Source of the DNA: CAZNXE01 sp964576465 | GTDB taxonomy: Bacteria > Planctomycetota > Planctomycetia > Pirellulales > JAEUIK01 | Length of the DNA stretch: 5,799 nt | Assembly (NCBI GenBank): GCA_964576465.1 | Contig: CAZNXE010000355.1 | Location: 1-5,799 of the forward strand | Direction: 5' to 3' | Shown: piece by piece, positions 5,701 through 5,799 of the stretch | Position numbering within the stretch: the first letter of the stretch is position 1 | Layout of the letters: each line of letters opens with the position of its first letter | Translations under genes and position numbers: made by a program | Notes under the pieces: model-generated | Database searches by the model: none | Seen by the model: only the letters and a program-made list of their open reading frames with translations | What the model was told of the DNA's origin: nothing

Positions 5701-5799
5701 ATATGACTCAGGTTTGAAATCTTTTGCGCAAATATTCTGTCCCTTAAGCTCCTTTAATTCATCGAAGTAGAAAATAAATTTACACCATTCTTGACGCCA
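5680..5799 (-). CDS. Unrecognised protein, C-terminal 39 residues (partial, runs off right edge)
   Basis: The complement is open from the right edge through 39 codons to a TAG at 5680-5682; the other two minus frames close within about 45 bases. The peptide contains FIFYFDELKELKG and ends SYTSSNNH. It is too short to recognise, and I assign no function. The case for a real gene is the open frame plus the hairpin with a U-rich tail on the same strand directly after it. The final codons lie inside the hairpin stem and loop, an economical arrangement typical of compact genomes. It converges on the GH15 gene, with 56 bases between the two stop codons. A chance open frame of 39 codons is possible. 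Confidence 0.5.
   Translation of the reverse strand, partial: WRQEWCKFIFYFDELKELKGQNICAKDFKPESYTSSNNH

Noticed and set aside
1..5799. UGA recoded as glycine (SR1/Gracilibacteria code)
   Set aside because: No in-frame TGA occurs in the four complete genes, all of which are full length, so TGA appears to be a stop.
1..5799. CRISPR array, mobile element or phage module
   Set aside because: I found no direct-repeat series, terminal inverted repeats flanking a transposase, integrase or phage structural gene; the repeats present are single inverted repeats.

Overview
The window looks like part of a small-genome bacterial chromosome. My best guess is a Parcubacteria/Patescibacteria (CPR) member, but this is an inference from style and not from a marker phylogeny. 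Pointers are the AT-rich, compact layout, ribosomal protein L21 with a Lys/Glu-rich N-terminal extension and no L27 gene beside it, mostly absent Shine-Dalgarno sequences, and an archaeal-flavoured glycogen/maltodextrin cluster. TGA behaves as a stop: no long gene contains it in frame, and Trp is TGG throughout. The standard code therefore fits, rather than the SR1/Gracilibacteria UGA-Gly code.

Layout. Bases 1-363 hold the N-terminal part of an unrecognised protein on the minus strand, with a good ribosome binding site. Bases 364-535 are a divergent intergenic region with two outward promoters and a 13-bp inverted repeat between them. Bases 536-940 are rplU (L21), whose predicted transcription start is almost on its ATG. 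A strong bidirectional terminator follows at 964-998. An AT-rich leader (999-1158) carries an operator-like inverted repeat. Bases 1159-5623 are a tight three-gene operon: a glycogen-synthase-like glycosyltransferase, a GH57 alpha-amylase-type enzyme and a GH15 glucoamylase-type enzyme, with gaps of 4 and 6 bases. A minus-strand gene converges from the right edge; its last codons appear to lie inside a terminator hairpin (5661-5700).

How the genes work together (inference). One enzyme would build alpha-1,4-glucan from a nucleotide sugar, an endo-acting GH57 enzyme would trim or rearrange it, and the GH15 exo-enzyme would release glucose. None of the three has a signal peptide or membrane segment, so they should act in the cytoplasm on an internal store or imported oligosaccharide. 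The same combination of functions (glycogen synthase, GH57 amylase, GH15 glucoamylase) is annotated close together in Methanocaldococcus jannaschii (MJ1606, MJ1610, MJ1611). No nucleotide-sugar pyrophosphorylase, branching enzyme or phosphorylase is present in this window.

I see no CRISPR array, tRNA, rRNA, insertion sequence or phage gene. The most unusual items are the minimal build-and-degrade glucan operon, the missing donor-site lysine in its glycosyltransferase, the near-leaderless L21 transcript, and several exact inverted repeats at promoters and inside genes.
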